NCBI RefSeq assembly: GCF_000510265.1
Contig: NZ_CP006745.1
Location: 491,444 to 555,443, forward strand
Direction of reading: 5' to 3'
Length of the DNA: 64,000 nucleotides
Source: Candidatus Endolissoclinum faulkneri L5
GTDB taxonomy: Bacteria; Pseudomonadota; Alphaproteobacteria; Thalassobaculales; Thalassobaculaceae
The first letter of the stretch is position 1; each line of letters starts with the position of its first letter. This document shows positions 25,001 through 33,089 of the stretch, piece by piece. Below the pieces are notes generated by a model, which was not told the origin of the DNA, did no database searches, and saw only the letters and a list, made by a program, of their open reading frames with translations. A program made the position numbers and the translations under genes.

Positions 25001-28000
25001 CATTAAAATCAAATCTGGCGGTGGTAAACCAATTACGTTTAATCCCAAACCTAGCTTTGGCTCTACGGAGGAAGGCAGGAGATAAATCAGAAAATACATA
25101 TTCAATATTTTCTGTATCCACATTTTCTGTATCCACAACTAAATCAAGCGTCTTTAGAATAGCCGAGGTAGTACCACCAGTGCCAGCCCCAACTTCTAGA
25201 ATTCGCAATATCTTTCCGCTAGAAAGTCCGGCAACTACTAGTTCAGCAACTCGTTCAGCTACAAGAGTATTTGCGGCATCAGCAAGCGGATTGCCATGAT
25301 AATACGCTTCTACAAGATTCATATCCCCACCCGGAAAGATTACGTTAGTACCGGGCATTTCACCAGTTAGCACTGCGACTGTGCCGTCAGTCGCCGCCTC
25401 TAATAGACTTACTACACCAGATAAGCTGGCATAATTTTGTCGAATGTTATCTGCTAAGGAAATTGCTCTCGTAGTCGCAGTTTCTCTGTCGAGAGCGTTC
25501 CAGCCACGGACAGCAAGAAAATCAGATAGTGTGTTAAATAATTGCTCTTGCCCTTTGACTATAGAGGAGCGCCCGCCATCACTTGACTTTAACCAGCCGA
25601 CTTCGGAGAAAGCCGCACTGATGCGCAACATTGCTAGATCGTCAATAGCCTTAAGGCCTTCTGTGAGTAGATCTTTAAAACTTTTATTGGGCAAAGAAAG
25701 TTTTGACAAAAGCTTAGGCGAAAGTTGCGCAACAACCACAGCTCGTGAATCAGAACTGAGGACTTGATCCATTGCCGTAAATGCATCCACCGTAGATATT
25801 GGCTCTAATCCGATTTTAGCTACGCGTGACCGATGTACTGCATTGGCTACTCTACCAATTTCACCCCAATATCCCCAGGATATGTGCTTAATATCCCATC
25901 CTTCGCGCACAGCGAGCAATGCTTGAGACATCTGGTGGGCGGTACCAGCTGTGTAATTAGCCTGTCCTGCATTACCAATCAACCCAAGTATTGAACCAAA
26001 TACAATCCTTCTTGGGCGATTCACACCTCGTTCAGCAAAGACAGCACTGATATTTGCAAATCCTAATGCCTTAGGAGTGAAGGATAATTGAAATTCTTGG
26101 TCGGACATATTTGCTGCAGCACGATCAGCTAATAACATTTCTCCATGGACTATGGTACCAATCGTTCCAACCTTCATCTCAAGATCAGCAACGGCTGTTA
26201 CCAAAGAGGCATATTCATTGACGTTAGCTTGCGCATAAAATGTTACGATGTCGTCATTAGCAAGCCTAGCATTAATCTCTTTAACCTCCTCTAGAGAACG
26301 TCTGCCTATTACTGCTAATTTTAGTTTATTTTGACTGCGTCTGGATAAATGCCTAATTAAAGCTTCTCCTATTCCTCCATAGCCACCAATTAACAACCAT
26401 GCTTTGCAATCTAACTGATCGGTTCTAATTCCATGATTGGAAGAGGAGGTAATGTAGCGCGAGCATAATTTGTTATTATGTACCGCTACTAAGTTAAAAG
26501 AAGATATTTCTGATACGCTAAGCGCTTTTGTTATCTCAACTATATCATTTTTGACAAGAATACCAGCTACCTCTAATCTATGCCGATTTTCTAATGCAAC
26601 CGATAACGCAGCTGCATATGCAGCTGCGAATCCTGGTTCCGGCAAAGGATCCTCGTTGTTATCCGCTATATCTCGACCGATCAAGATTATCTTGGTCTTT
26701 CCAGGGGCGTTAGATAAATTAGTAGCGAGACGTAGAATAGGTATAACTAGGTTATCAGCAACATTTTCGAAGGATAAGTTATCGTATTCTAATGGCCAAG
26801 AAACTATTATCGTTTTCTGTTGTAATTCAGCAAGCGGTTCTGCTAGTAATCTATCAGAAATTGATTTATCAGTTGGTTCTCCTGCAAATATCTGAATTGA
26901 TTTTGGCAGCTTGTTATTAAAATGTTCATTGCTGGATAAGAAGATTATTGGATGATTGGGGGTTGATCCAGAAGCTATTGGTTTCCATGCAAGATCGTAA
27001 ATAGGCGTAGAAGTTAAGCAGGTTAAGGATTCGCGAGCTGGCGAAATCACATTGGATTCTGGCATAGAGATCCAATGCCTTGTTTGTTCAAATGGATAAG
27101 ATGGTAAACTCGCAATGCGATGCGGTTGGGAAAATGCTGACCAGTTAACTTCATAGCCTGCGGCCCAGCGTTCGACCATAATTTTCAGCAAAGTATTCGG
27201 AAAATCATTGTCAAAACGCAGTAGAGTTGATTTTCCTTCTGCTGAAGCAGTAAGTGATCCAATATCAATACTGCGATCAATGCCTAACGAATTAACTTGG
27301 TATGGTCGTTCGATTTGGGTTTGTAACCAAGCACGAGGATTTTCAATTTCTGAGATATTATTCCACGCTTTAGATAAAATTGGTAAATGCCTACTTACTA
27401 CTTCAGGAGTTAGTGGATTGGTATTAATACGATCTGCAAAATCCACAGTTGATGAAGTCTCCAACAGGAGCACTGCATCAGCTGGTGACAATGCCCCTAG
27501 TGCAACCAAACTTATCAATTCGCTAGCCTTACCTTTGATTGCTACCCCTGGTTCTGGGATGTTCCAGCGCTGACAAGTCTGACGTCTAGCAGTTCCTAAG
27601 GCTAGAAATAAAACTTTCTCCGCTAAGCCACCTGTCGGCACATCCTTCCAGTTTTCTGGTTCACTTATACCAAGTCTAATTAACGACTCACGCCAAGCAT
27701 CGAAAAAACCAACAAATGTGTGATTAGTTTTTATTAAGCGGATTGTCTGGTCTATAAGACCAGACAATCCAATATCTAGGTTGATTGAGAGTTCTGATAT
27801 GTATTTTGCGTCGATTCGACGAGGCGGAATTACTATCTTCATTATCGCATCGTAAACAGCAATTTGTGGTCGTCGCAACCTGATTTCTGGTATTCTTCCT
27901 GCGCCTGTTGCTGTTGCTGCGTCGGGAAGATCCATAACACCTGCGGTTGTTAGTGAAACCCAACGTCCAATACCCTCACCATACAACACATCCGGCATTA

Positions 28001-29738
28001 GGCCATTTTCTAGCATCAAACTGGCTAGAGCATGTAGTCTTGCTAGTAGGAGTAACCGACGGGTAGCACGACGAGTGTTGCCCAGTCTTGCAGATTCGAC
28101 TGCTGCATCTCCTCTATCGCCTAAACCAGGCATTGCTTTAACTAACTGATCCCAGACAGCACCGTCAAGCCTATTGACGTCTCCTAATCTTAACATCCAG
28201 CGAGTTGGTTGATGATTTGTTATTGGATTCTCTAGTGATTTAATCACCTCATCCCAGTCTCTAACTACAGCAGCAAAACGTACCGGCAGTGGTTGCCGGC
28301 GCTGTGCTAAAGTTTGGGTGACATCACTAAGTTCTAGTTTCTTTTTACTCAATGCCAGCGAAAAATGTGCATTCTTAAGTCGCCCAAGTGCTTCTTTGCT
28401 ACTTGCTGATAACAAGTATGCCATGGGTGATTCGTTAAGAGAAGTTTTGCAATCAGTTATTAATTCTGATTTCGGCCCTTCAAGGATAGCGTGGCTATTT
28501 GCTCCTCCAAAGCCGAACGAGCTAATTCCTGCACGTGGTCGATCATTGGGCCAGGGCATTAACATCTTGACAGGCAAAACCCTTCCTCCATCAATATCGA
28601 TTAGTGGATTGATCTCGTCAAGAAGGGCAGTGGGTAGCAACATGTTACGTTCTAGCATTAGCACTAATTTTACTAGTCCAGCTAGTCCAGCCGCAGCTTC
28701 TAGATGGCCAAAATTAGATTTAATTGATCCGATAGCTAGCCTGTTCGGACTTGCATTAGAGAAGACAGTTGACAGAGCAGCTGCTTCGATTGGATCTCCA
28801 AGCGGAGTACCTGTTCCATGCGCTTCCACGTAACCAATGCTACTTTTATCAATGCCCGCATTGGCAATGGCTGCTTCTATAACTGATACTTGAGATGATA
28901 CACTTGGAGCGGTTACACTGCGTGAATGCCCTACATGATTGACTGCTGTTCCAAGTATCGTTGCGCGTTCTCGTAAGCCGTCTAACCTGACTTGAGCACG
29001 GCGGGTTAACAGCATAACTACTACCCCTTCCCCTTGCACGTAACCATTGGCACGAGCGTCAAATGTACGACACTCTCCATCTGGACTTAGCATGTGAGCC
29101 TGAGAAAAAGAAATCGAGCGCCAAGGATTGATTAAAGCATTGGCAGCTGCAACGACCGCATAATCGCACTCATCCCCCAAAAGAGCTTGACAGGCTTGAT
29201 GTAGTGCTACCAAAGAGGAGGCACAGGCTGCGTCAACTGTAAAGCTTGGTCCTGTCCATTTAAATGTGTGGGATAGTCTGTTAGCCAGCAATGCGCCGTA
29301 AGTGCCAAGCGCGGAAAAAACTCCTACCGGTTGACCAGGTGCAGTGGCGTTTTGCTGATAATCATTTGCCATAACACCGGTAAATACACCGACCTTGCGG
29401 TTTTCTAAGTTCGAAGGACGAACTCCAGCATTTTCTAAGCAATGCCATGTTTCTTCAAGCAGCATTCGTTGTTGCGGATCCATAGCTCTCGCTTCACGCC
29501 CGGAAATACCAAAGAATGCAGCATCAAACTGATCAACATGATCAAGGAATCCACCCCGATCCATAACCGTATGGTTTATTCTAGAATACGATTTGTCATG
29601 AAATTTTTTTCTATCCCAGCGATCTTCAGGGACTGACCGCAACGCAGTTTTACGTTCAGCCAATAACGACCAAAGAGAATCTTCGTTTGTCGTTCCTGGT
29701 AATCGAAATGCCATTCCTACGATAGCAACTTGTCCCAT
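19077..29738 (-). CDS. Trans-AT-type hybrid PKS/NRPS: KS-[AT relics]-KR-MT-ACP-KS-ACP-Cy-A(Cys)-PCP
   Basis: An assembly-line synthase of 3,553 aa. KS1 is at residues 1-425 (Cys172, His307, His345). Residues 450-890 are an AT-derived region without a GHSxG serine. KR is about 900-1350 (GGYGGIG at 1118-1124, Ser1249, Tyr1262; the tetrad Asn is Thr). A C-methyltransferase is about 1400-1690 (LEVGAGTGG, 1514-1522). ACP1 has Ser1741. KS2 is about 1821-2225 (Cys1988, His2123, His2160; HGVGS in place of HGTGT). ACP2 has Ser2398. A Cy heterocyclisation domain spans about 2451-2880 (Asp2585, Asp2590, Ser2593; QTPQVLLDVQ). The A domain (about 2900-3405) has the specificity residues DLYNLSLIW plus Lys, the known cysteine code. 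PCP has Ser3456, and a charged tail (3495-3553) may be a docking element. MT after KR and no active AT point to trans-AT architecture. It would add two ketide units (one methylated and reduced) and a cysteine-derived thiazoline. No TE or oxidase is present. The start has AAGGA 8 nt upstream. Patellazole synthesis is a plausible role. Confidence 0.95.
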   Translation of the reverse strand: MGQVAIVGMAFRLPGTTNEDSLWSLLAERKTALRSVPEDRWDRKKFHDKSYSRINHTVMDRGGFLDHVDQFDAAFFGISGREARAMDPQQRMLLEETWHCLENAGVRPSNLENRKVGVFTGVMANDYQQNATAPGQPVGVFSALGTYGALLANRLSHTFKWTGPSFTVDAACASSLVALHQACQALLGDECDYAVVAAANALINPWRSISFSQAHMLSPDGECRTFDARANGYVQGEGVVVMLLTRRAQVRLDGLRERATILGTAVNHVGHSRSVTAPSVSSQVSVIEAAIANAGIDKSSIGYVEAHGTGTPLGDPIEAAALSTVFSNASPNRLAIGSIKSNFGHLEAAAGLAGLVKLVLMLERNMLLPTALLDEINPLIDIDGGRVLPVKMLMPWPNDRPRAGISSFGFGGANSHAILEGPKSELITDCKTSLNESPMAYLLSASSKEALGRLKNAHFSLALSKKKLELSDVTQTLAQRRQPLPVRFAAVVRDWDEVIKSLENPITNHQPTRWMLRLGDVNRLDGAVWDQLVKAMPGLGDRGDAAVESARLGNTRRATRRLLLLARLHALASLMLENGLMPDVLYGEGIGRWVSLTTAGVMDLPDAATATGAGRIPEIRLRRPQIAVYDAIMKIVIPPRRIDAKYISELSINLDIGLSGLIDQTIRLIKTNHTFVGFFDAWRESLIRLGISEPENWKDVPTGGLAEKVLFLALGTARRQTCQRWNIPEPGVAIKGKASELISLVALGALSPADAVLLLETSSTVDFADRINTNPLTPEVVSRHLPILSKAWNNISEIENPRAWLQTQIERPYQVNSLGIDRSIDIGSLTASAEGKSTLLRFDNDFPNTLLKIMVERWAAGYEVNWSAFSQPHRIASLPSYPFEQTRHWISMPESNVISPARESLTCLTSTPIYDLAWKPIASGSTPNHPIIFLSSNEHFNNKLPKSIQIFAGEPTDKSISDRLLAEPLAELQQKTIIVSWPLEYDNLSFENVADNLVIPILRLATNLSNAPGKTKIILIGRDIADNNEDPLPEPGFAAAYAAALSVALENRHRLEVAGILVKNDIVEITKALSVSEISSFNLVAVHNNKLCSRYITSSSNHGIRTDQLDCKAWLLIGGYGGIGEALIRHLSRRSQNKLKLAVIGRRSLEEVKEINARLANDDIVTFYAQANVNEYASLVTAVADLEMKVGTIGTIVHGEMLLADRAAANMSDQEFQLSFTPKALGFANISAVFAERGVNRPRRIVFGSILGLIGNAGQANYTAGTAHQMSQALLAVREGWDIKHISWGYWGEIGRVANAVHRSRVAKIGLEPISTVDAFTAMDQVLSSDSRAVVVAQLSPKLLSKLSLPNKSFKDLLTEGLKAIDDLAMLRISAAFSEVGWLKSSDGGRSSIVKGQEQLFNTLSDFLAVRGWNALDRETATTRAISLADNIRQNYASLSGVVSLLEAATDGTVAVLTGEMPGTNVIFPGGDMNLVEAYYHGNPLADAANTLVAERVAELVVAGLSSGKILRILEVGAGTGGTTSAILKTLDLVVDTENVDTENIEYVFSDLSPAFLRRAKARFGIKRNWFTTARFDFNADPVNFSTLGMFNLVIAANAIHVTETIDLVLHRLAKRIAPGGTLILNELMRPLEHMTAIFGLLPGWWLAKDVRAGNGPLLMPDQWRKALNSRFSDISIDGPSDDQGLLQGVVVASYANTQKVVESVSSENLTVVYNLIAKCLEIEPERLDPDAMLSDLGLDSILTFDLVERIEKETGITFDPATIADLATPAALAAEIVDRQARLNKYKLATTKTLPESSSIIYPNQVSCTAAKSSELLQDDAIAIIGAAGIFPGADSLAGLEKRILDANPSIVPVPEGRWSEADIKLAGAEDLRYLRGGFLNQGENFDATRFGISDREAQVIDPRQRLLLEQSLAALADAGRPDMNGYRELFGVFVGTGGGDYVQKLMTAGHPVQPQSLGALMPSSSAARISHIFGFEGPAMAVDLACASGLAALHLAVKSLLSGECYAAIVGAASIQATPGFAVQINRAGLASRSGHPLPFQDGSDGIVLGEGAVAIVLKQLQQARADGDRIRGLILGTGLTQSSGGAALTSPSAKAQARVMAAALNSAHLLPEQISAVEAHGVGSQAGDTTETAALAMIFPAGGPTVAVDTVKPMLGHGLEVSGLSALSVAILGMEREGGLPRLSKKAIFPGTALVPGAPCQAGPVLVNGFSMNGTCAAAVIAPAPVQSFVKSNKPVNISLSAALKTDLEDRLLSLKAWILEHNPEPSEVNAVLAGDPNRRCKIVLRGESTSELLASIDSVLSNVQPEKNTGERIENTKILPPSRPLGYPFSRRRYWPNSTSDISLPMAKPDLSLGSADTNAMTNKVPLAIVADCLGISAELLDSKAIARELGVDSIMALEIKSQLASKANLALDVSDLLGDKSLTTILSAAPSLKDSVKLIPDPANANAPFPLTDLQLAYLVGRSASVPLGGTGCHVYWEFLCDNPIDNTLLRNAWHRLVKIHSMLRAVFTEDGEQLVLAEVPMMPIEHYDWSEMSRDLASHALEKVREQMAHEVFNPSKWPLFRIVTSEGPDEQRIHFSIDLLIIDVLSLFRLLRQWGEIYFYPESKLVPPMVSFRDYIEAFTRLRESSEHNRALAYWQEAMAQMPNGPQLPRSRADAELSGARFKRRRTSISAEAWKRFQDQSREIGSTPVSALIAALGATLARWSIEPYFTLNLTVYDRRPLHPDISKVVGDFTSTILVPTGTDVETGFAASAASVSTLIARHLDHTLVSGAEAIRRFSSGSTSALAYVFTSMLGYESVIGRDNRITKLGRLDWGVTQTPQVLLDVQVFEEDGKLIATWDSVDAAYPDGLFDSIFAAFAAAINFLSEPTTDWQTSTTVAIECKERNLYAEINSTAEPICDDLLHEPLLRQALAEPTKIAIMAPEANWTYSDLVGRAMAIAVCLPEMPADTLIGIALEKSPWQIAATLGVLIAGGAYLPLDPFLPAKRFQYLALKGEVRIILTTSRLANDLVVPESVTIISVDKLKPAQLPNCLPPRHRSTADLAYVLFTSGSTGEPKGVMIEHRAALNTILDCNARFKLSKNDRILGLSALSFDLSVYDIFGPTSLGATLVLPSANSLRNPEALIEHIRACGVTVWNSVPMLLDMVLESRPKAEDLFSIRLVLLSGDWIPLSLPTLLKAVAPQAMLISLGGATEASIWSICHIVSELKNDWRSIPYGRPMHNQGIHVLDANMLPCIEGIEGDLYISGLGLARGYWRDPKLTNNAFIRHPSTKDRLYRTGDRGKWRMGGIIEFLGRRDGQIKIGGFRIELGEIEWAALRCPDIRLAVALVESNNSAGRKRLILYAVPKPGILITPETLRTHLVELLPDYMIPRSIKIEETLPLTDNGKIDRKALTAAMSYDNQEKQEEIECIDETLSADNLIIQISSIIANILGISKVPAEAVFFDLGADSMSAVLINRQLRSMLGFDTKITDLFEYPSVNLLANYLSTKSTSHCKTINHSNKLIEYKDSKEKLESNNHTTSSSIAAHRANIRQEFRQNFQAAQKKQD
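25107..25136 (-). repeat. In-frame 15-bp tandem duplication inside the PKS methyltransferase domain
   Basis: The 15-bp unit at 25107-25121 is repeated exactly at 25122-25136 and encodes VDTEN twice (residues 1535-1544), between SAM motif I and the following acidic strand. It preserves the frame. It is the same kind of exact duplication seen in the gaps. Confidence 0.95.
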
Positions 29739-29881
29739 AATACAATCCTTCGCTTACAAACAGCCGCAACGGGAATGCAAATCATCGGTCAACAACAAAG
29801 CTAACCCGGAACAGCGCTCAAAAAAAAACAATTAACAACTGACTAAACAAAATTTATTGCAGGTAAAAGGGTCATTAATTT

Positions 29882-29907
29882 TAGGTGATTTGTCACCTAC
29901 AATTATA
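29882..29907 (-). promoter_or_regulatory. Candidate -10 box and operator-like palindrome of the PKS/NRPS gene
   Basis: On the minus strand a perfect TATAAT (complement of 29902-29907) is followed at once by the palindrome TAGGTGA-N4-TCACCTA (29882-29899), about 145 bp before the ATG. A palindrome just downstream of a -10 box is the usual place for a repressor operator. The -35 region is weak (TTAGGT at 17-bp spacing). Confidence 0.4.
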
Positions 29908-29909
29908 AC

Positions 29910-30002
29910 GTTAAATGATGTATTACCTAAAATGTTAAAGTTAAATGATGTGTTACTAAATTAAAATAATATTTTAGTGTTACTAATTAAAATAATATTT
30001 AG
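29910..30002. repeat. Direct repeats upstream of the PKS/NRPS gene
   Basis: GTTAAATGATGTRTTAC occurs at 29910-29926 and 29940-29956, a 30-bp period. A further pair of about 23 bp (TTACTAA..TTAAAATAATATT type) lies at about 29953-30002. The copies differ by one or two bases, so these could be regulator-binding iterons or aged duplications. Confidence 0.6.
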
Positions 30003-30510
30003 TAGCTCATCAATCTTAAAAACTCTAGAAATATTAACTTCAGCTTCGCATACGGATACAAATCAATACAGTTTTCTATTTTTCCTGATTCTAGCCTAAA
30101 ATAATATTTTTAAAAGCTAAAATTATTAGGAAATTATAGTGCTTTGAGGATATAACTTTTTTCCTTAAAAATTTTATCTTGTTTTGTATACCAAAACCAA
30201 AGTAAAAATTATTTTAAGGCTTGCTGTTTTAATAATTTTTTTATGGAGCTATAGTTATTATAGCTTAAAAAAAATCAAGTTTATTTACAGCCTAAAATAA
30301 GCCTATCTACCATAATTATAAAAAACTTTTATTGTATTCATCGTCAGTGCAGCTCAGTAGCAGCTTTGGCTGCAGTTCATTAAGACAAAATCATTATTTT
30401 TCTATAGCTGCAGGCATGTGCAAGAGTTGGCTTGTCTTAAAGATAGGATATTTGAAGTATTACTTTGGATGCGCATGAAACAAAAATTAGTATCATCTGG
30501 TTCAATTTTG

Positions 30511-30541
30511 AAACAAACCCCTCAGGCTGAGGGGTTTGTTT
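30511..30541. terminator. Strong bidirectional intrinsic terminator
   Basis: A 14-bp perfect stem (30511-30524 with 30528-30541, AAACAAACCCCTCA) has a 3-nt loop. It is GC-rich at the top and A/T-rich at the base, so it gives a U-rich tail in both directions. It lies about 380 bp past the carrier-protein stop on the minus strand and 770 bp before the PKS start, which implies separate transcripts. Confidence 0.85.
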
Positions 30542-30919
30542 ATTGCAAACTAAAACATATAAAGCAATACATTTTTATTGAACTGAATATCTAATTTATA
30601 ATATTTTTGTAAGTGCATCTGAATTCTAAAAAAATTACTGAATATGAAATAATTCTTTCGGGTAATTTAGTTAAGTAAAAACAAACTGAGTGAATCTTCC
30701 TATCGCGCTATATAACAGCTAGATTTTGTTTAAGTTAATTTCTAAAGTTAATTGCGAAATTGATAATAAGCATTTCGTAGTGCTGCTGTTTTCCTCTCGG
30801 TCGCCAATTTACAATAGAAACACTCTGATAGTTGTTGAATTTCAGTAGATAGCTAATCTCAATCCAAATGTCCTAAAAGATCCACAATAAGGAAGCCGAT
30901 AAACAATTATTAGGTAATA

Positions 30920-31153
30920 TCAATCATCCAGATACGACTTTAACATTAGCATAATATGTTGTACGTCCATAGCTTTCTCTAGCTCGACTCCACTAAGCTG
31001 TACATTCCAATTTTCAGCGACTACAGCTCTAAACTCGGCTCCAGTCAGAGAATCCCATTGCCCTAACCCAAACAACATTTCATCGCCTTTTAGAGTACCT
31101 TTTTCAATTCCAGCAAGATCCTCAATTACTTCAAAAATTTCTGAACGTTTCAC
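30920..31153 (-). CDS. Stand-alone acyl carrier protein
   Basis: A 77-residue carrier protein. It is acidic and helical, with the phosphopantetheine attachment serine Ser35 in GLGQWDSLTG. It would carry an acyl group as a thioester after activation by a phosphopantetheinyl transferase. The sequence around the serine (WDSL rather than DSLD, with AGIEKGTLKGDEMLFG before it) is unlike housekeeping fatty-acid AcpP, which suggests a specialised carrier such as a starter or beta-branching ACP. That is inference from the motif and from its position upstream of the PKS on the same strand. The start is GTG at 31153; AGGG lies unusually close (about 2 nt) and AGAGA about 11 nt upstream, so the exact start is less sure. 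A terminator separates it from the PKS. Confidence 0.85.
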   Translation of the reverse strand: MKRSEIFEVIEDLAGIEKGTLKGDEMLFGLGQWDSLTGAEFRAVVAENWNVQLSGVELEKAMDVQHIMLMLKSYLDD

Positions 31154-32577
31154 TGCCCTAATTTCTCTTAAAAAGATTAATCCAACAAAAGCCTAACTCC
31201 AAAAATGCGCATTCGCCTATTCTTGCAGCTCTGTTTATCCAGTATAAATTAGACTTACTTAATAAACTTTTAGACTTGCTTAAAAAAAATCGTAGACCTT
31301 AAATCTCAAAGTTTAACTCCCAATAATCACTAACTTCATTTTAGTGAAAAATACAACTAAGAATAAAAAAACTAGCAACTCTATAGCCAAACAAATGTTT
31401 TGTTGTCAAGCACAAATATTATAAAAAAACAGCCTAGTGCTAGTTTTCAGAATATTAGGAAATAAAGATCTGCATTAGTTAAGCAAATGTAATCTGTTAA
31501 GTAAATGTGCGAAACTAAGAAACATGTTTAAATTAAATTAAGCATATTTTTAAGCTTAGCATCCAAATACTAATCAATTATACTAATCAATTTCTTGATG
31601 CTGTAAATATTATCTTCTTACACTATAACTTAAGAAAGTATACTGTTTGTACATTATTACAAAATTATTTTTTAATTAATTACAATTATTATCTAATAAA
31701 ATAATTTACTTCAATGAAAGCTTATTAAGTACCTTTGAAGGGTAATCATTCATTTTTCAACAAAAATTAATTTTTGCTAATACAATGGATAATATTACAG
31801 AATCACTGATTTAATTTTCTTTTGCATTATTCTGGCATTATTCTGTTAATGATATTCAATTCAATTATATAAATTTTTTACAAAAGCTGAATAAAATTTC
31901 TTAAGTACAAAAATCAATTTTATTGATTAAAACTATATATTTACTACGATTACCTGATCTCGTTAGGGATTTAGCTTTAATTAGCTGTCTTTTCGCCAGC
32001 GTCTTCTACTAGTTTGAAATATCACTATCAATCATCCTAAGATCTACTATAAATACTGCCAGGTGTTTTTGCAGAACAGCATTAGGTTACTTAATTAATT
32101 TAATTGAGTTATGCATCTTCGCAATAAAATAAAATTTTGTGCCCTGCTGATAGTTTATTTGATTGACCAGTTTACTAGCTAGTATTTACTAAGTCGCGTA
32201 TTCTGAAGAATTAATGCTTGCCGATATAACTTTTGTGCATCAATAAACGATTTTCCCCTAACAGGAGGACTCTTGAGATATTCATAATTCAATCATAGTT
32301 TGATCTTGATGGTTCACACCTAACAGTAGTCGATTATGATTATACTAAATCGAATCAAGTAGTCTGTATCGTCCTCTAAGTCATAAGAATTTAGCTGTAG
32401 CACTGGTAAATAATTTCTTAATATTACAGGCTAACTATAGCTAAAAGCGCAGTAAAAAATTTTCATATTTTTTTAAAAATTTGCTTACATACTAGAGTTA
32501 AGCTTACATATTTAGATTTCATAAATTAGTTAAATGCTATTATGTCTAGTCAAATAGCTTCCTCTAACTACAGTAAA

Positions 32578-32650
32578 GCATGCGATCTTGTACAGGATCG
32601 CATGCAAGTTTGCATGAAGATTACATGATTTATGAGAATCATGTAATCTT
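32578..32650. repeat. Cluster of three consecutive perfect inverted repeats
   Basis: Hairpin 1: GCATGCGATC (32578-32587) with its complement at 32596-32605. Hairpin 2: CATGCAA/TTGCATG (32601-32616), which overlaps the end of hairpin 1. Hairpin 3: 14-bp arms at 32617-32630 and 32637-32650 (AAGATTACATGATT). All are mismatch-free. The cluster is candidate structured RNA or a protein-binding site; no coding is seen around it. Confidence 0.8.
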
Positions 32651-33089
32651 GGCATAGCCTAGTGCTATTGAACGAGATCTTGGTATAATTGTTGAGTATG
32701 AGGAGCGGATTTGGTTATTGTAATCGGTCTTCTTGTCTATGGGTTAAGATGCAATAAGAAATTAATATTAACAAAAGTAATTAGTTGTTACAAACAATTG
32801 GGGAGCTTGAATCGAAATGTTCTAAACTGCTGGAATTGTTTATTATCCTCGTAAATTCTAGTATCTTAATATAATCTATTACAATCCAGATAATCTATTA
32901 CAATCTAGGCTTAAACAACTTATCATAGATCCTAGCTATCAAGGCGGCAATTTGCATATTATCGAAAATTAATTAATAACTCTTTGTGGTCTATCATCTT
33001 AAGCTTGAATCAAGAGCAAATCTCACTCTTAGTCACTAGTAGAGTACTTATTTCATCTCAAGTGCGGTAGAGAAATTTTAATTTAAATA

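Larger units (their letters stand above)
29739..30919. other. Intergenic region between the carrier protein and the PKS/NRPS
   Basis: 1.2 kb without a gene. It contains a candidate minus-strand promoter/operator (29882-29907), direct repeats (29910-30002), and a strong symmetrical hairpin terminator (30511-30541). Confidence 0.6.

Noticed and set aside
30350-30400. tRNA-like stretch (GCAGCTCAGTAGCAG...) in the PKS upstream region
   Set aside because: No acceptor stem or T-arm can be formed; it only contains a short CAGC/GCTG hairpin.
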